A DNA stretch of 64,000 bases from Paraglaciecola chathamensis S18K6 (GCA_000314955.1 BAEM01000043.1:1-64000), one strand, 5' to 3'. Positions 1 to 12,371 are shown, counted from the stretch's first letter. Numbers and translations are program-made. The notes: generated from the sequence alone by a model not told the origin.

Positions 1-48
1 GCCAACGTTTACATGGGGTTTAGTACGTTCAAACTTTGCTTTTGCCAT
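1..48 (-). CDS. tuf: Elongation factor Tu, N-terminal fragment (cut by window edge)
   Basis: The first 48 bases, read on the minus strand, encode 16 residues beginning MAKAKFERTKPHVNVG, the near-universal N-terminus of gammaproteobacterial EF-Tu. EF-Tu brings aminoacyl-tRNA to the ribosome as a GTP complex. The gene follows fusA as the last member of the str operon (rpsL-rpsG-fusA-tuf). The rest of the gene lies outside the window, so nothing can be said about its length or its G-domain motifs. Confidence 0.93.
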   Translation of the reverse strand, partial: MAKAKFERTKPHVNVG

Positions 49-65
49 TTTACAAATTTCCTAAG

Positions 66-99
66 TTAAAAACCCGGCCCTACTCATGTAGTAAACCGG
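66..99 (-). terminator. Terminator-like hairpin between fusA and tuf
   Basis: Read on the minus strand, two CCGG arms (plus-strand 96-99 and 74-77) enclose an inner CUAC/GUAG pairing, and the hairpin is followed by GTTTTTAA. It could be a partial attenuator in the fusA-tuf intergenic region rather than an operon end, because tuf is expected to be co-transcribed. The stem is interrupted, so the call is tentative. Confidence 0.4.
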
Positions 100-111
100 A
101 CCAGACCTTTA

Positions 112-2217
112 TTAAGATTGACGAGCGTCAATAATGGCTTTCGCAACATTATTAGGCGCTTCTGAATAATTAAAAAATTCCATTGAATATGATGCTCTTC
201 CTTGCGTAGCTGAACGCAAGTCAGTGGAATAGCCGAACATTTCTGATAATGGCACTTTAGCAAGAACAATCTTGATCCCAGCGACACCGTCTTCCATACC
301 TTCTATTACACCGCGTCGGCGATTTAAATCACCAACAACATCACCCATCCAGTCTTCTGGAGTGGTAACTTCAACTTTCATTGTGGGTTCAAGCAATACA
401 GGTTTTGCCTCAGCAGCGCCCTTTCTAAAACCCATTGAACCAGCGATTTTAAACGCCATTTCAGAAGAGTCAACATCATGATATGAACCGTCGAACAAAG
501 TTACCTTTACATCAAGTACAGGATAACCTGCAAGCACACCATTTTGCATCTGTTCGTGGATACCTTTATCAACAGACGGAATGAATTCTTTTGGAATTGC
601 ACCACCGACTATATTGTTAATAAATTCGTACCCAGCCCCTTCTTCATTAGGCTCGATTGTTAACCAAACATGCCCGAATTGACCACGGCCACCGGATTGG
701 CGAACAAACTTACCTTCAACGTCGACTTTGCCACGAATAGTTTCGCGGTAAGCAACTTGAGGTTTACCTACATTGCATTCGACACTGAACTCGCGTCTCA
801 TGCGATCTACAATGATATCAAGATGAAGTTCACCCATCCCAGATATAATTGTTTGTCCTGACTCTTCGTCAGTTTTAACTTTAAATGATGGATCTTCAGC
901 TGCCAGCTTACCTAGTGCCAATGCCATTTTCTCTTGATCGGCTTGAGAGCGAGGCTCTACTGCAATGGAAATAACCGGCTCTGGGAAGTCCATCCGTTCG
1001 AGTGTAATGATATGATTCGGATCACACAAGGTATCTCCGGTAGTCACATCTTTAAGACCAATCGCCGCGGCGATGTCACCTGCTCGAACTTCTTTAAGTT
1101 CCTCTCGGTCCTTAGCGTGCATCTGCACGATACGACCAAAGCGTTCACGTTTAGCTTTGACTGGGTTATAAACGCTGTCACCTGTGTTAACCACACCTGA
1201 ATAACAACGGAAAAAAGTCAAAGTCCCTACAAAAGGGTCGGTTGCGATTTTAAATGCTAGTGCAGAAAAAGGTGCGTCATCATCCGCTGGACGTGAAGCT
1301 TCTGTTTCAGCATTGTCATCTAGAACACCAGTAATTGCAGGAACATCTATAGGTGCAGGTAAAAATTCAACTACCGCATCTAAGACGGCTTGCACACCTT
1401 TATTCTTGAAAGCTGAACCACAGGTCGCTAATACTATTTCATTATTAATAGTACGCTGGCGCAATGCTGTTTTGATTTCTTCTTCGGTTAGCTCTTCGCC
1501 TTCCAAGTACTTGTCCATCAATTCGTCATTGGCTTCTGCGGCGGCTTCTACAAGTTCAGTGCGAAGCGCTTCTGCACGGTCTTGCAAATCAGCTGGGATA
1601 CCTTCATAGGTAAATGTCATGCCTTGATCAGATTCATTCCAATTAATGGCTTTCATCTTAATCAAATCGATAACACCTCTGAAGTTCTCTTCTGAACCGA
1701 TATTGAGGTGAATAGGAACACAGTTAGCACCGAGTCGTTTGCGTATTTGGCCAACCACTCGTTCAAAATCTGCGCCCGCTCTGTCCATCTTGTTAACAAA
1801 CACCACCCGAGGGACTTGATATTTGTCAGCTTGACGCCAGACGGTTTCTGATTGGGGTTCTACACCAGAAGAACCACAAAATACGACAACGGCACCATCA
1901 AGAACACGCAAAGAACGTTCTACTTCAATGGTGAAGTCAACGTGTCCAGGCGTGTCAATGATGTTTATGCGGTGTTGGTCGTATTGCTTATCCATACCTG
2001 CCCAAAAGCAGGTCGTAGCCGCCGAAGTAATGGTAATACCGCGTTCTTGTTCTTGCTCCATCCAGTCCATGGTGGCAGCACCATCATGAACTTCACCGAT
2101 TTTATGTGACAAACCGGTATAGAACAAAACACGCTCAGTCGTCGTGGTTTTACCCGCGTCGACGTGAGCCACGATACCAATATTTCGATAGCGATTGATA
2201 GGCGTTTTACGAGCCAT
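112..2217 (-). CDS. fusA: Translation elongation factor G
   Basis: EF-G is the cytoplasmic GTPase that drives ribosomal translocation and, with RRF, ribosome recycling. The 701-residue product has the usual length (E. coli 704). The P-loop AHVDAGKT is at residues 17-24, followed by the switch region [11 protein letters not shown], the G3 motif DTPGH and the G4 motif NKMDRAG, then domains II-V. The domain IV loop GGRGQFGHV is intact. The gene is third in the str operon, 12 bp downstream of rpsG and before tuf. Nothing unusual is seen, and the start is fixed by the conserved [15 protein letters not shown]. Confidence 0.98.
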   Translation of the reverse strand: MARKTPINRYRNIGIVAHVDAGKTTTTERVLFYTGLSHKIGEVHDGAATMDWMEQEQERGITITSAATTCFWAGMDKQYDQHRINIIDTPGHVDFTIEVERSLRVLDGAVVVFCGSSGVEPQSETVWRQADKYQVPRVVFVNKMDRAGADFERVVGQIRKRLGANCVPIHLNIGSEENFRGVIDLIKMKAINWNESDQGMTFTYEGIPADLQDRAEALRTELVEAAAEANDELMDKYLEGEELTEEEIKTALRQRTINNEIVLATCGSAFKNKGVQAVLDAVVEFLPAPIDVPAITGVLDDNAETEASRPADDDAPFSALAFKIATDPFVGTLTFFRCYSGVVNTGDSVYNPVKAKRERFGRIVQMHAKDREELKEVRAGDIAAAIGLKDVTTGDTLCDPNHIITLERMDFPEPVISIAVEPRSQADQEKMALALGKLAAEDPSFKVKTDEESGQTIISGMGELHLDIIVDRMRREFSVECNVGKPQVAYRETIRGKVDVEGKFVRQSGGRGQFGHVWLTIEPNEEGAGYEFINNIVGGAIPKEFIPSVDKGIHEQMQNGVLAGYPVLDVKVTLFDGSYHDVDSSEMAFKIAGSMGFRKGAAEAKPVLLEPTMKVEVTTPEDWMGDVVGDLNRRRGVIEGMEDGVAGIKIVLAKVPLSEMFGYSTDLRSATQGRASYSMEFFNYSEAPNNVAKAIIDARQS

Positions 2218-2229
2218 AGCTTTCTCTTA

Positions 2230-2700
2230 TTACCAACGGTAGTGAGCGAAGGCTTTGTTGGCTTCGGCCATACGGTGAACGTCTTCACGTTTCTTAACCG
2301 CAGAACCTTTGTTTTCTGCAGCGTCGAGCATTTCAGCTGCAAGGCGTTGAGCCATTGATTTTTCACCACGTTTACGAGCAGCGTCAACTAACCAGCGCAT
2401 ACCTAGGGCATTACGACGAACAGGACGAACTTCTACTGGTACTTGGTACGTAGAACCACCCACACGGCGAGATTTAACCTCTACCGTAGGACGGATGTTG
2501 TCCAAAGCGTCTTCGAAAATTTCTAGGTGTGACTTGCCAGCTTTATCAGCAACAATGTCGAGTGCACCGTAAACGATTTTTTCAGCAGTCGATTTTTTGC
2601 CATCTAACATGACAACGTTCATAAATTTTGCAAGTAACTGCGATCCGAACTTAGGATCCGGTAGGATTTTGCGTTGACCTACAACTCTTCTTCTTGGCAT
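2230..2700 (-). CDS. rpsG: 30S ribosomal protein S7
   Basis: S7 is a primary 16S rRNA-binding protein that nucleates assembly of the small-subunit head and lies near the E-site tRNA. The product is 156 residues and begins [20 protein letters not shown], the typical bacterial S7 start. It has the conserved [11 protein letters not shown] segment near residue 80 and the C-terminal block [15 protein letters not shown]. It sits between rpsL and fusA. In E. coli S7 is the translational autoregulator of this operon. The 76-bp rpsL-rpsG gap could carry the equivalent site, but I did not establish a matching fold. Confidence 0.98.
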
Positions 2701-2776
2701 CTTAATTCTCCGTAGAATTCAGGAATATCCCAAAACTCAATTAATACTTTAGTTTGGCCTTACTAACGGAGAACCG

Positions 2777-3151
2777 TTAAGACTTAGGCCTTTTTGCGCC
2801 GTACTTAGAACGGGCTTGTTTACGTGAACTTACGCCTGCGCAGTCTAATGTACCGCGAACAGTGTGGTAACGAACACCTGGTAAATCTTTAACACGACCA
2901 CCACGGATAAGAACAACACTGTGCTCTTGTAGGTTATGGCCTTCACCACCGATGTATGAAGAAACTTCAAAACCGTTGGTTAAACGAACACGACAAACTT
3001 TACGTAATGCAGAGTTTGGCTTCTTTGGAGTGGTGGTATATACACGAGTACATACACCACGGCGTTGTGGACAGGCCTGCAATGCCGCTACGTTGCTCTT
3101 CGCATCGGGCTTTTGGCGTGGCTTGCGCACTAACTGGTTAACTGTTGCCAT
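2777..3151 (-). CDS. rpsL: 30S ribosomal protein S12
   Basis: S12 sits at the decoding centre of the 30S subunit and affects accuracy. The 124-residue product has the family length. The [10 protein letters not shown] segment near residue 40 and the [13 protein letters not shown] segment near residue 88 carry the unmutated lysines and proline where streptomycin-resistance substitutions usually fall, so a drug-sensitive allele is predicted. It is the first gene of the str operon and is preceded by its own promoter and a strong hairpin at about 3211-3284. The start codon follows an AGGAG-type ribosome-binding site. Confidence 0.98.
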   Translation of the reverse strand: MATVNQLVRKPRQKPDAKSNVAALQACPQRRGVCTRVYTTTPKKPNSALRKVCRVRLTNGFEVSSYIGGEGHNLQEHSVVLIRGGRVKDLPGVRYHTVRGTLDCAGVSSRKQARSKYGAKRPKS

Positions 3152-3210
3152 TAACTAGCTCCTGGTTAAAATTACGACTGAGAATATCCTTACATAGGAT
3201 ATAAAACGCG

Positions 3211-3254
3211 AAAAATCCGCGACCCAATTTCTGTTACCAAATTTCGGGTCGCGG
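3211..3254 (-). terminator. GC-rich terminator hairpin after rpoC, overlapping the rpsL transcription start
   Basis: On the minus strand CCGCGACCC (3254-3246) pairs perfectly with GGGTCGCGG (3225-3217). The stem is extended by AAATT/AATTT and followed by ATTTTT. This is a classic intrinsic terminator shape, positioned to stop transcripts running out of rpoC. It lies immediately downstream of the predicted rpsL -10 box, so a transcript starting near 3249 would lack about half of the 5' arm. Confidence 0.7.
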
Positions 3255-3255
3255 A

Positions 3256-3284
3256 AGTCTAATGACCAAAGTTTGACCTGTCAA
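3256..3284 (-). promoter_or_regulatory. Sigma70-type promoter of the rpsL-rpsG-fusA-tuf operon
   Basis: The minus strand reads TTGACA (3284-3279), a 17-bp spacer, then TAGACT (3261-3256). This is a perfect -35 box with consensus spacing and a -10 box matching four of six positions. The expected start is near 3249, about 100 bases before the rpsL start codon and inside the 5' arm of the adjacent hairpin. Confidence 0.75.
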
Positions 3285-3360
3285 GCTAGAACGCCAATAA
3301 AGACTGATTAAGGCCTAAATTGGCGTCTATACCATCTGGGTTAACAAATGATCTTATTTT

Positions 3361-6300
3361 TTACTCATCAGATGATGGCGTATCCATAACTTCAGCATTT
3401 AGTGCTTCAGTTAAGGCTTGCTCAGCATCTGCTGCAGATACAGATAGTTCTTCAACTGCCTGACGCTCTGCTAGTTTTCTTGCAGTTCGTTTTTGGTGAT
3501 ACGCAAAACCGGTACCGGCTGGTATCAAACGGCCTACAATAACGTTCTCTTTCAAGCCACGTAATTCGTCTTCTTTACCTTGCACTGCTGCTTCGGTAAG
3601 TACACGAGTTGTTTCTTGGAAAGATGCCGCTGAGATAAATGACTCAGTGGACAACGACGCTTTCGTGATACCCAATAACTGTGTTTCGTACTGAGCAGGG
3701 ATTTTGCCTTGCTTTTCCAATTCACGGTTAGCGATTTTCACGTTTGAAACTTCTACTTGCTCACCTTCTAGGAAGTTACTGTCACCTGCATAAGTGATAA
3801 GACACTTACGTAGCATTTGACGAATAACCACTTCGATGTGCTTATCGTTAATTTTTACCCCTTGTAGGCGGTAAACTTCTTGTACTTCATTAACGATGTA
3901 GTTAGAAACTGCACTAATACCACGTAGGCGTAAGATGTCATGCGGAGACTCTGGGCCATCAGCAATAACTTCACCTTTCTCAACGTTTTCACCTTCGAAT
4001 ACGTTAAGTTGACGCCACTTAGGAATCATCTCTTCGTATGCATCAGCGTCTTTCGGCGTGATAACTAGACGTTTCTTACCTTTGGTTTCTTTACCCCAAC
4101 CAATGGTACCTGATACTTCAGCTAAGATAGCTGGCTCTTTAGGCTTACGAGCTTCAAACAAGTCAGCAACGCGAGGAAGACCACCGGTAATATCACGTGT
4201 TTTCGAGCTTTCTTGAGGAATACGCGCTAACACATCACCAGGCTTAGCCTGCATACCGTCGGTTGCTTCAATCGTGGTGAAACTAGGTAAACGAATTTCT
4301 TGTAACCCGTGCTCATCACTTTCAAGGATTAGCTTAGGCTCTTTCGCATTCGCTTTAGATAAGTCATTAACAACGATACGTGTTAGACCCGTCAACTCAT
4401 CCTGTTGCATTTCAGTGTTACTGTCATCGATGTCAGCAAAGCTGATTTTCGCCTGACGCTCTGTAACGATTGGATGCGAATGCGGGTCCCAGTTAGCGAC
4501 AACTTCGCCACTGGTAACAGTTGAGTTATCGTCTGTGGTCAAGATAGCACCGTAAGGTACTTTATAACGCTCTTTCTCACGACCTTGATCATCAATAATG
4601 GTGATCTCAGTTGAACGAGAAACGATAACAACTTTGTCGTCTGTGTTGCGAACATACTTAGCGTTATGCAGTTTCAATGTACCTGTGGTTTTCACCTGTA
4701 CGCTGTTTTCTGCAGACGCTCGTGATGCCGCCCCACCGATGTGGAACGTACGCATGGTAAGCTGTGTACCCGGCTCACCGATTGATTGTGCTGCAATAAC
4801 ACCAACCGCTTCACCGTGACCGACCATGTGACCACGTGCAAGGTCACGACCGTAACACTTAGCACATACACCAAAGTCATTTTCACAGGTAATAACCGAG
4901 CGAACTTGGATTTGATCAACCGAGTTAGACTCAAGCATATCAACCAATGCTTCATCTAGTAACACGTTACGTTCTACTAGAATTTCGTTGGTACCAGGCT
5001 TTAAGACGTCTTCGGCAACGGTACGACCAAGTACTCGCTCACGAAGCGGCTCAACAACGTCACCACCTTCGATTAACGGTGTCATTTTAACACCTTCGAA
5101 TGTGCCACAATCTTCGTTATTGATAACCAAATCTTGTGCAACATCCACCAAACGACGCGTCAAGTAACCTGAGTTAGCTGTTTTCAATGCCGTATCGGCC
5201 AAGCCTTTACGAGCACCGTGAGTCGAAATAAAGTACTGAAGTACGTTTAGACCTTCGCGGAAGTTAGCCGTGATAGGTGTTTCGATGATTGAACCATCTG
5301 GTTTCGCCATCAGACCACGCATACCCGCCAACTGACGAATCTGAGCGGCACTACCACGAGCTCCAGAATCGGCCATCATGTAAACAGAGTTGAAAGAATC
5401 TTGCTCTTCCATTTCACCGTCACGATTCATAACCGTTTCTTTCGATAAGTTCGACATCATCGCCTTAGCGACTTTTTCGTTGGCGTTAGACCAGATATCA
5501 ATTACTTTGTTGTAACGCTCACCCGCTGTAACAAGACCAGATTGGAATTGCTCTTGGATTTCACGTACTTCTGCTTCTGCGCCTTCGATAATATCTTTCT
5601 TAGCGTCAGGGATAACCATGTCATCAATACCAACAGACGCACCCGCGATCATCGCGTAATGGAAACCGGTATACATGATTTGGTCAGCAGCAATAACGGT
5701 ATCTTTCAAACCAAGTGTACGGTAACAAGCATTCAACAAGCGTGAAATTTGCTTTTTACCCATGGCTTGGTTGATTAGCTCAAAAGGCAAGCCTTTAGGC
5801 AGAATCAATGAGAAGATTGCGCGTCCAACAGTAGTATCTGTTAGGGTCACTTTTTCGGTTTTTGAACCATCTTCAGCAACATCATACTCAGTGATACGTA
5901 CTTTAACGCGAGCATGAAGTTCAGCATTACCTGTGCGGTACGCTTTTTCAGCTTCGTGCGGGCTAGTAAATACCATTGCTTCGCCAAGACCATTTACACG
6001 GTCACGCGTTAGATAGTAAAGACCTAATACAACATCCTGTGAAGGAACGATGATAGGCTCACCGTTAGCTGGTGATAAGATGTTGTTAGTTGACATCATT
6101 AACGCACGCGCTTCTAGCTGTGCTTCGATTGTCAACGGAACGTGTACCGCCATTTGGTCACCATCGAAGTCGGCGTTATAGGCCGCACATACTAATGGGT
6201 GCAATTGGATCGCTTTACCTTCGATTAGGGTTGGCTCAAACGCCTGAATACCCAAACGGTGAAGTGTAGGCGCACGGTTAAGTAATACAGGGTGTTCACG

Positions 6301-7548
6301 AATAACTTCGTCTAGAACGTCCCATACTTCCGGATCTTCACGTTCAACTAATTTTTTAGCTGCTTTAATAGTGGTAGCTAATCCGCGTCCTTCTAACTTT
6401 CCGTAGATGAACGGTTTGAATAGCTCAAGTGCCATCTTCTTAGGAAGACCACACTGGTGCAAACGTAGAGTAGGACCAACGGTGATAACCGAACGACCTG
6501 AGTAATCTACACGTTTACCCAATAAGTTTTGACGGAAACGACCTTGCTTACCTTTGATCATATCAGCCAAAGATTTAAGAGGACGCTTGTTTGAGCCTGT
6601 GATAGCACGACCACGACGACCGTTATCTAACAAGGCATCAACCGCTTCTTGTAACATACGTTTTTCGTTGCGCACAATAATGTCAGGTGCAGCAAGGTCT
6701 AGAAGACGCTTCAAACGGTTGTTACGGTTAATCACTCGACGATACAAATCGTTCAAGTCAGATGTTGCAAAACGACCACCATCAAGCGGTACCAACGGAC
6801 GTAAATCAGGTGGCAATACTGGTAAAACAGTCAGAATCATCCACTCTGGCTTGTTACCAGATAATTGGAAAGATTCAAGCAGTTTCAAGCGCTTGGTGAT
6901 TTTCTTACGACGTGTCTCAGAGTTAATGCTAGGCAATTCTTCACGCATAGCAGCAACATCAGCATCGACGTCTAGGGCTTTTAGCAATTCGAAAACCGCT
7001 TCTGCACCCATTTTCGCTTCAAATTCATCACCATGCTCTTCTAACGCGTCCAAGTATTCTTCTTCAGAAAGAAGTTGGCTGCGCTCAAGCGTCGTCATGC
7101 CAGGCTCGGCAACAACATATGATTCAAAATAAAGCACACGTTCGATATCACGAAGTGTCATATCAAGCATCAAGCCGATACGTGACGGTAATGATTTAAG
7201 GAACCAAATATGTGCAACTGGGCTTGCCAGTTCAATGTGGCCCATACGCTCACGACGTACTTTGGTTAACGTTACTTCAACGCCACATTTTTCACATATA
7301 ACACCACGGTGCTTAAGGCGCTTATATTTGCCACATAAACACTCGTAGTCTTTAACCGGTCCAAAAATACGCGCACAGAATAAGCCATCACGCTCAGGCT
7401 TAAATGTACGGTAGTTAATGGTTTCTGGCTTCTTAACTTCACCAAAAGACCATGAACGGATCATGTCAGGTGACGCAAGACCAATTCGGATATTATCGAA
7501 TTCTTCGGACTTGTGTTGTTGTTTAAGAAACTTTAATAAGTCTTTCAC
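3361..7548 (-). CDS. rpoC: DNA-directed RNA polymerase subunit beta'
   Basis: Beta' is the largest RNA polymerase subunit and holds the catalytic magnesium. The 1395-residue product is close to E. coli (1407). The zinc-binding cysteines occur near the N-terminus in [20 protein letters not shown]. The catalytic motif NADFDGD is near residue 460, and the bridge-helix and trigger-loop blocks ([19 protein letters not shown], then MRTFHIGG) are intact. The second zinc site [13 protein letters not shown] is present. It follows rpoB by 90 bp. The C-terminus is acidic and variable, as in relatives. Confidence 0.99.
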   Translation of the reverse strand: MKDLLKFLKQQHKSEEFDNIRIGLASPDMIRSWSFGEVKKPETINYRTFKPERDGLFCARIFGPVKDYECLCGKYKRLKHRGVICEKCGVEVTLTKVRRERMGHIELASPVAHIWFLKSLPSRIGLMLDMTLRDIERVLYFESYVVAEPGMTTLERSQLLSEEEYLDALEEHGDEFEAKMGAEAVFELLKALDVDADVAAMREELPSINSETRRKKITKRLKLLESFQLSGNKPEWMILTVLPVLPPDLRPLVPLDGGRFATSDLNDLYRRVINRNNRLKRLLDLAAPDIIVRNEKRMLQEAVDALLDNGRRGRAITGSNKRPLKSLADMIKGKQGRFRQNLLGKRVDYSGRSVITVGPTLRLHQCGLPKKMALELFKPFIYGKLEGRGLATTIKAAKKLVEREDPEVWDVLDEVIREHPVLLNRAPTLHRLGIQAFEPTLIEGKAIQLHPLVCAAYNADFDGDQMAVHVPLTIEAQLEARALMMSTNNILSPANGEPIIVPSQDVVLGLYYLTRDRVNGLGEAMVFTSPHEAEKAYRTGNAELHARVKVRITEYDVAEDGSKTEKVTLTDTTVGRAIFSLILPKGLPFELINQAMGKKQISRLLNACYRTLGLKDTVIAADQIMYTGFHYAMIAGASVGIDDMVIPDAKKDIIEGAEAEVREIQEQFQSGLVTAGERYNKVIDIWSNANEKVAKAMMSNLSKETVMNRDGEMEEQDSFNSVYMMADSGARGSAAQIRQLAGMRGLMAKPDGSIIETPITANFREGLNVLQYFISTHGARKGLADTALKTANSGYLTRRLVDVAQDLVINNEDCGTFEGVKMTPLIEGGDVVEPLRERVLGRTVAEDVLKPGTNEILVERNVLLDEALVDMLESNSVDQIQVRSVITCENDFGVCAKCYGRDLARGHMVGHGEAVGVIAAQSIGEPGTQLTMRTFHIGGAASRASAENSVQVKTTGTLKLHNAKYVRNTDDKVVIVSRSTEITIIDDQGREKERYKVPYGAILTTDDNSTVTSGEVVANWDPHSHPIVTERQAKISFADIDDSNTEMQQDELTGLTRIVVNDLSKANAKEPKLILESDEHGLQEIRLPSFTTIEATDGMQAKPGDVLARIPQESSKTRDITGGLPRVADLFEARKPKEPAILAEVSGTIGWGKETKGKKRLVITPKDADAYEEMIPKWRQLNVFEGENVEKGEVIADGPESPHDILRLRGISAVSNYIVNEVQEVYRLQGVKINDKHIEVVIRQMLRKCLITYAGDSNFLEGEQVEVSNVKIANRELEKQGKIPAQYETQLLGITKASLSTESFISAASFQETTRVLTEAAVQGKEDELRGLKENVIVGRLIPAGTGFAYHQKRTARKLAERQAVEELSVSAADAEQALTEALNAEVMDTPSSDE

Positions 7549-7572
7549 ATTACTCTCCCAGCGGAGTCAGTT

Positions 7573-7606
7573 GAAAAAGCCTGATGGATGGATTAACACC
7601 CATCAG
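7573..7606 (-). terminator. Terminator-like hairpin in the rpoB-rpoC spacer
   Basis: On the minus strand CTGATGG (7606-7600) pairs with CCATCAG (7587-7581) across a 12-base loop and is followed by GCTTTTTC. The stem is only 7 bp, so full termination inside this essential operon is unlikely. Partial attenuation or a 3'-end processing site for rpoB mRNA is more plausible. Confidence 0.4.
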
Positions 7607-7638
7607 ACTATCCTGTCTATAAGCACTGCAGACGCGGC

Positions 7639-10600
7639 TTATTGTTCTTCCAGCTCGATGTTGATACCCAGTGAGCGAATCTCTTTCAACAATACGTTGA
7701 ATGATTCAGGCATACCAGGTTCCATGCGATGGTCGCCGTCGACGATGTTTTTATACATCTTAGTACGACCATTCACGTCATCAGATTTCACTGTCAACAT
7801 TTCTTGCAAGGTATAAGCAGCACCGTATGCTTCCAGTGCCCATACTTCCATCTCACCGAAGCGCTGACCACCGAATTGAGCTTTACCACCCAACGGTTGC
7901 TGTGTAACCAAGCTGTACGAACCAGTTGAACGAGCATGCATTTTGTCATCAACTAAGTGATTCAGTTTCAACATATACATGTAGCCAACAGTTACAGGAC
8001 GTTCAAATTCACGTCCTGTACGGCCGTCAAACAAAGCGATTTGTCCACTTTCAGGAAGATCAGCAAGCGTAAGCATATGTTTGATTTCAGCTTCAGTAGC
8101 ACCATCAAATACTGGTGTTGCCATAGGCACACCTTTACGCAAGTTGTCTGCAAGACGAGTAATTTCGTCATCGCTGAAGCTATCAAGATCCACTTCTTGG
8201 TCAGTTGTGCCGGCGCCGTAAACTTCTTTAAGGAAGCCACGTAGCTTAGCCATCTCTTCATGCTCTTTGAGCATGCGGTCGATTTTCACACCGATACCAT
8301 GTGCAGCCATACCAAGGTGAGTCTCAAGGATCTGACCGATGTTCATACGTGACGGTACACCCAACGGGTTCAATACGATGTCTACCGGCGTACCGTTTAC
8401 ATCGTAAGGCATGTCTTCAACGGGTTTAATGGTTGAAATAACACCTTTGTTACCGTGACGACCAGCCATCTTATCACCAGGTTGAATTTGACGTTTAACG
8501 GCCAAGTAAACCTTAACGATTTTAAGAACGCCTGGTTGAAGATCATCGCCTTGAGTGATCTTGCGTCGCTTAATTTCGAACTTCTTATCGAAATCAGCTT
8601 TGATTTCAACAAACTGCTCAGCGATTTGATCAAGCTCAGTTTGGGCGTCTTCATCTGTCAGCGTCAGGTCGAACCATTTTTCGCGTTGAGCAGACTCTAA
8701 ACGAGACTCTTCGATACCTGATTTAACCAACAAGTTTTTAGCACGAGCGAAGATACCATCAGCAAGAATATTGAATTCGTCTGATAAATCTTTCTTCACT
8801 TGACGTAACTGCATGCCTTCAATTTCAAGTGCACGCTTATCTTTTTCTACGCCATCACGGGTAAATACTTGTACGTCAATTACGGTACCGCGAACGCTGT
8901 TAGGCACACGCAATGAAGTATCTTTAACGTCTGATGCTTTTTCACCGAAGATAGCTCGTAAAAGTTTCTCTTCTGGCGTTAGTTGCGTTTCACCTTTAGG
9001 AGTAACTTTACCCACTAAGATGTCGCCACCTTTAACTTCAGCACCGATGTAAACAACACCTGATTCATCTAATTTACCTAACGCAGATTCACCTACGTTT
9101 GGAATATCAGAACTGATTTCTTCAGGCCCTAACTTGGTATCACGTGCCACACAGCTCAATTCTTGAATATGAATTGTGGTGAAACGATCTTCCATAGCTA
9201 CGCGCTCAGAGATCAAGATTGAATCTTCGAAGTTGTAACCGTTCCAAGGCATGAATGCGATACGCATATTTTGCCCTAGTGCTAGCTCACCCAAATCAGT
9301 AGATGGGCCGTCAGCCAGTACGTCACCAGCAACAATCGGCTCACCAACGTTACACGTAGGACGCTGATTGATACAGGTGTTCTGGTTAGAACGGGTGTAC
9401 TTGGTTAAGTTGTAGATATCGATGCCCGCTTCGCCGGCAACGGTTTCTTCTTCATTAACTTTTATAACAATACGGCTTGCATCTACGTAGTCGACTCGTC
9501 CACCACGTTTAGCAACAACAGTAACGCCAGAATCAACGGCAACTGTTTTTTCCATACCGGTACCAACAAGAGGCTTATCAGCGATAAGCGTTGGTACTGC
9601 TTGACGTTGCATGTTTGCACCCATCAAAGCTCGGTTAGCATCATCGTGTTCTAGGAACGGGATAATGCTGGCAGCGATTGAAACGATTTGCTGCGGAGAA
9701 ACATCCATGTAGGTGATCTCAGAGCTTTCTTTCAATGTCGTTTCACCGCGGTGACGACAAGGGATCAAATCATCAGCAAGGCGACCGTTCTCATCAAGAA
9801 CAACGTTAGCCTGTGCAATTGAGAATTGACCTTCTTCGATTGCTGATAAGTAATCGATTTCGTCAGTCACTACACCGTCAACGATTTTACGGTATGGCGT
9901 TTCAAGGAAACCAAAGTCATTTGTACGAGCAAAGCTCGCCAATGAGTTGATCAAACCAATGTTTGGTCCCTCAGGTGTTTCAATTGGACATACACGACCA
10001 TAGTGAGTCGGGTGTACATCTCGTACTTCAAAGCCTGCACGTTCACGTGTTAGACCGCCTGGGCCTAAGGCTGAAATACGACGCTTATGGGTAACTTCAG
10101 ACAACGGGTTGTTCTGATCCATAAACTGTGACAATTGGCTTGAACCAAAGAACTCTTTAACCGCAGCCGAAATAGGCTTAGCGTTAATCAAGTCTTGAGG
10201 CATAACCGCATCTAAATCGCCTAAGCTTAAACGTTCCTTAACGGCACGCTCAACACGCACTAGACCAACACGGAATTGGTTTTCAGCCATTTCGCCAACA
10301 GAACGAATACGACGGTTACCCAAATGATCGATATCATCCACGTCGTCTTTACCGTCACGAATGGTGATCAGTTGCTTCATTACGTCAACGATGTCGTCTT
10401 TATCTAATGTACCAGCACCGATTGATGTTTCACGACCTAAACGACGGTTGAACTTCATACGTCCAACAGAGGATAAATCGTAGCGATCTTCGGAGAAGAA
10501 CAAGTTAGTAAATAACGTTTCTGCTGCGTCTTTCGTTGGTGGCTCACCAGGACGCATCATACGATAAATTTCAACCAAGGCTTCTAAGCGGTTAGTTGAA

Positions 10601-11667
10601 CTATCAATGCGTAAGGTATCAGAGATATAAGCACCGTGATCAAGTTCGTTAATATACAAAGTTTCAAACGTTGTATATCCGGCCTCTTTAAGGGCCAAAA
10701 CATTTTCAAGTGTTAATAAATCGTTTGCAGCGACAACGAGTTCACCGGTTTCTTGATCCACGTAATCACACGCGAATACTCGGCCAACTAGGTATTCAGC
10801 TGGTACTTCAAGTTCAACGATACCGGCTTTTTCAAGCGCACGGGTATGACGAGCTGAAATACGACGGCCTGCTTCTACAAGCACATTGCCATCCGAGTCT
10901 AAAATATCGAATTGCGCAGTTTCACCACGAAGGCGATCTGGCACGATATCAGACATGAAACGATTACCGTCGATACGTACTTGGTTCTTCTCGAAGAACA
11001 TACCAAGAATTTCTTCGGTAGGAATTTCTAATGCACGTAGCATGATAGTCGCGGGCAATTTGCGGCGTCTATCTATACGAACATAAAGGTTATCTTTAGG
11101 GTCAAATTCAAAGTCTAACCACGAACCACGGTAAGGAATAACGCGGGCGTTATATAACACTTTACCTGATGAGTGAGTTTTACCTTTATCGTGATCAAAG
11201 AATACGCCTGGCGAACGGTGTAACTGAGATACGATGACTCGCTCAGTACCGTTAATGACGAAAGTTCCATTTTCAGTCATGAGCGGAATTTCGCCCATGT
11301 AAACTTCTTGCTCTTTGATGTCTTTTACTGTGCCCGGTGCTGCTTCACGATCGAACAACACTAAACGCAACTTAACACGCAAAGGCGCTGAAAAGGTAAC
11401 ACCACGGATTTGACATTCTTTTACGTCAAATACGGGCTCACCTAAACGGTAACTTACGTACTGTAATTCTGCGTTACCAGAGTAACTTTTTATTGGGAAA
11501 ACTGATCGAAATGCTGCTTCCAGTCCATGCTGACCATCGACGTCAAGGTCAATAAACTTTTTAAAAGAATCTAGCTGGATTGAAAGTAGATACGGTATTT
11601 CCAATACCTGTGGGCGTTTGCCAAAATCCTTACGGATACGTTTCTTTTCGCTATAAGAGTAAACCAT
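7639..11667 (-). CDS. rpoB: DNA-directed RNA polymerase subunit beta
   Basis: Beta forms one pincer of RNA polymerase and lines the RNA exit path and the rifampicin pocket. The 1342-residue product equals the E. coli length. The rifampicin region ([20 protein letters not shown] then [11 protein letters not shown], around residues 505-535) is wild-type at the usual resistance positions, so sensitivity is predicted. The C-terminal block [20 protein letters not shown] is intact. It lies downstream of rplL, separated by a 277-bp spacer that holds an attenuator hairpin, and upstream of rpoC. Confidence 0.99.
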   Translation of the reverse strand: MVYSYSEKKRIRKDFGKRPQVLEIPYLLSIQLDSFKKFIDLDVDGQHGLEAAFRSVFPIKSYSGNAELQYVSYRLGEPVFDVKECQIRGVTFSAPLRVKLRLVLFDREAAPGTVKDIKEQEVYMGEIPLMTENGTFVINGTERVIVSQLHRSPGVFFDHDKGKTHSSGKVLYNARVIPYRGSWLDFEFDPKDNLYVRIDRRRKLPATIMLRALEIPTEEILGMFFEKNQVRIDGNRFMSDIVPDRLRGETAQFDILDSDGNVLVEAGRRISARHTRALEKAGIVELEVPAEYLVGRVFACDYVDQETGELVVAANDLLTLENVLALKEAGYTTFETLYINELDHGAYISDTLRIDSSTNRLEALVEIYRMMRPGEPPTKDAAETLFTNLFFSEDRYDLSSVGRMKFNRRLGRETSIGAGTLDKDDIVDVMKQLITIRDGKDDVDDIDHLGNRRIRSVGEMAENQFRVGLVRVERAVKERLSLGDLDAVMPQDLINAKPISAAVKEFFGSSQLSQFMDQNNPLSEVTHKRRISALGPGGLTRERAGFEVRDVHPTHYGRVCPIETPEGPNIGLINSLASFARTNDFGFLETPYRKIVDGVVTDEIDYLSAIEEGQFSIAQANVVLDENGRLADDLIPCRHRGETTLKESSEITYMDVSPQQIVSIAASIIPFLEHDDANRALMGANMQRQAVPTLIADKPLVGTGMEKTVAVDSGVTVVAKRGGRVDYVDASRIVIKVNEEETVAGEAGIDIYNLTKYTRSNQNTCINQRPTCNVGEPIVAGDVLADGPSTDLGELALGQNMRIAFMPWNGYNFEDSILISERVAMEDRFTTIHIQELSCVARDTKLGPEEISSDIPNVGESALGKLDESGVVYIGAEVKGGDILVGKVTPKGETQLTPEEKLLRAIFGEKASDVKDTSLRVPNSVRGTVIDVQVFTRDGVEKDKRALEIEGMQLRQVKKDLSDEFNILADGIFARAKNLLVKSGIEESRLESAQREKWFDLTLTDEDAQTELDQIAEQFVEIKADFDKKFEIKRRKITQGDDLQPGVLKIVKVYLAVKRQIQPGDKMAGRHGNKGVISTIKPVEDMPYDVNGTPVDIVLNPLGVPSRMNIGQILETHLGMAAHGIGVKIDRMLKEHEEMAKLRGFLKEVYGAGTTDQEVDLDSFSDDEITRLADNLRKGVPMATPVFDGATEAEIKHMLTLADLPESGQIALFDGRTGREFERPVTVGYMYMLKLNHLVDDKMHARSTGSYSLVTQQPLGGKAQFGGQRFGEMEVWALEAYGAAYTLQEMLTVKSDDVNGRTKMYKNIVDGDHRMEPGMPESFNVLLKEIRSLGINIELEEQ

Positions 11668-11875
11668 GGGTTCCTCAGCCTGCCGATTTTTGACCCAACT
11701 TGCTAAATAGATTGTCTATAAAGCAAACTTCCAGCACCCTTTATTTTACACTTTAACCGTTTACCAAAGTCATTAAGAGGCTTACTTAACTTATTGGTTT
11801 TATTTAGGTTTAAATGTAATTTGCGCTAACAAATAGAATAAATTTTAAAGGATGAAAATACTTTATCCTACAGCG

Positions 11876-11908
11876 CAAAAAGGCTGGTGATTATAAAATC
11901 ACCAGCCT
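11876..11908 (-). terminator. Attenuator hairpin between rplL and rpoB
   Basis: On the minus strand AGGCTGGTGA and TCACCAGCCT (plus 11908-11899 and 11890-11881) form a 10-bp stem followed by a T5 run. This is a good intrinsic terminator shape. E. coli has a partial terminator at the same place that lowers rpoBC transcription relative to rplJL. Because rpoB must be transcribed, attenuation rather than complete termination is inferred. The rest of the 277-bp spacer is AT-rich without a recognisable gene. Confidence 0.75.
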
Positions 11909-11944
11909 AAGCCTTTTCAGGCTAGTAACCTGTCGTTAGACAGA

Positions 11945-12316
11945 TTACTTAAGCTCAACTTCAGCGCCAGCTTCTTCAAGCGTCTTCTTAAGTTCTTCAG
12001 CTTCTTCTTTAGCAACGCCTTCTTTAATCGCTTTCGGAGCAGCTTCAACTACTTCTTTAGCTTCTTTCAAGCCAAGACCAGTTGCGCCACGTACCGCTTT
12101 GATTACAGCAACTTTGTTACCACCGAAAGATGTCAAAACAACATCGAATTCAGTTTGTTCTGCAGCAGCTTCACCAGCAGCAGCAGGAGCAGCGGCAGCA
12201 ACAGCAGCAGTAGCTGTTACACCGAATTTTTCTTCTGCAGCTTCGATAAGCTCAACAAGGTCCATTACTGGCATTTCAGCAATTGCGTTTAAAATATCTT
12301 CTTTGGTTAGAGCCAT
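11945..12316 (-). CDS. rplL: 50S ribosomal protein L7/L12
   Basis: L7/L12 forms the flexible stalk that recruits and activates translational GTPases. The 123-residue product shows the family plan: an N-terminal dimerisation domain ([15 protein letters not shown]), an Ala-rich hinge around residues 35-50, and the C-terminal factor-binding domain with [20 protein letters not shown]. It follows rplJ by 55 bp, as in E. coli. Four dimer-forming copies per ribosome are expected from knowledge of the L10(L12) complex. Confidence 0.98.
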   Translation of the reverse strand: MALTKEDILNAIAEMPVMDLVELIEAAEEKFGVTATAAVAAAAPAAAGEAAAEQTEFDVVLTSFGGNKVAVIKAVRGATGLGLKEAKEVVEAAPKAIKEGVAKEEAEELKKTLEEAGAEVELK

Positions 12317-12371
12317 TTCTCTAAACTCCTGGGTTTAATGATTAAAAATTTAAATGTACAAAGGAACCAAA

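Noticed and set aside
1965-2387. 140-codon minus-strand frame spanning the fusA start and rpsG
   Set aside because: It overlaps two highly conserved genes in another frame, and its translation has no recognisable domain; a shadow frame.
6554-7132. 192-codon plus-strand frame inside rpoC
   Set aside because: Antisense to conserved rpoC sequence, rich in Ser and Arg as expected for a complementary-strand shadow.
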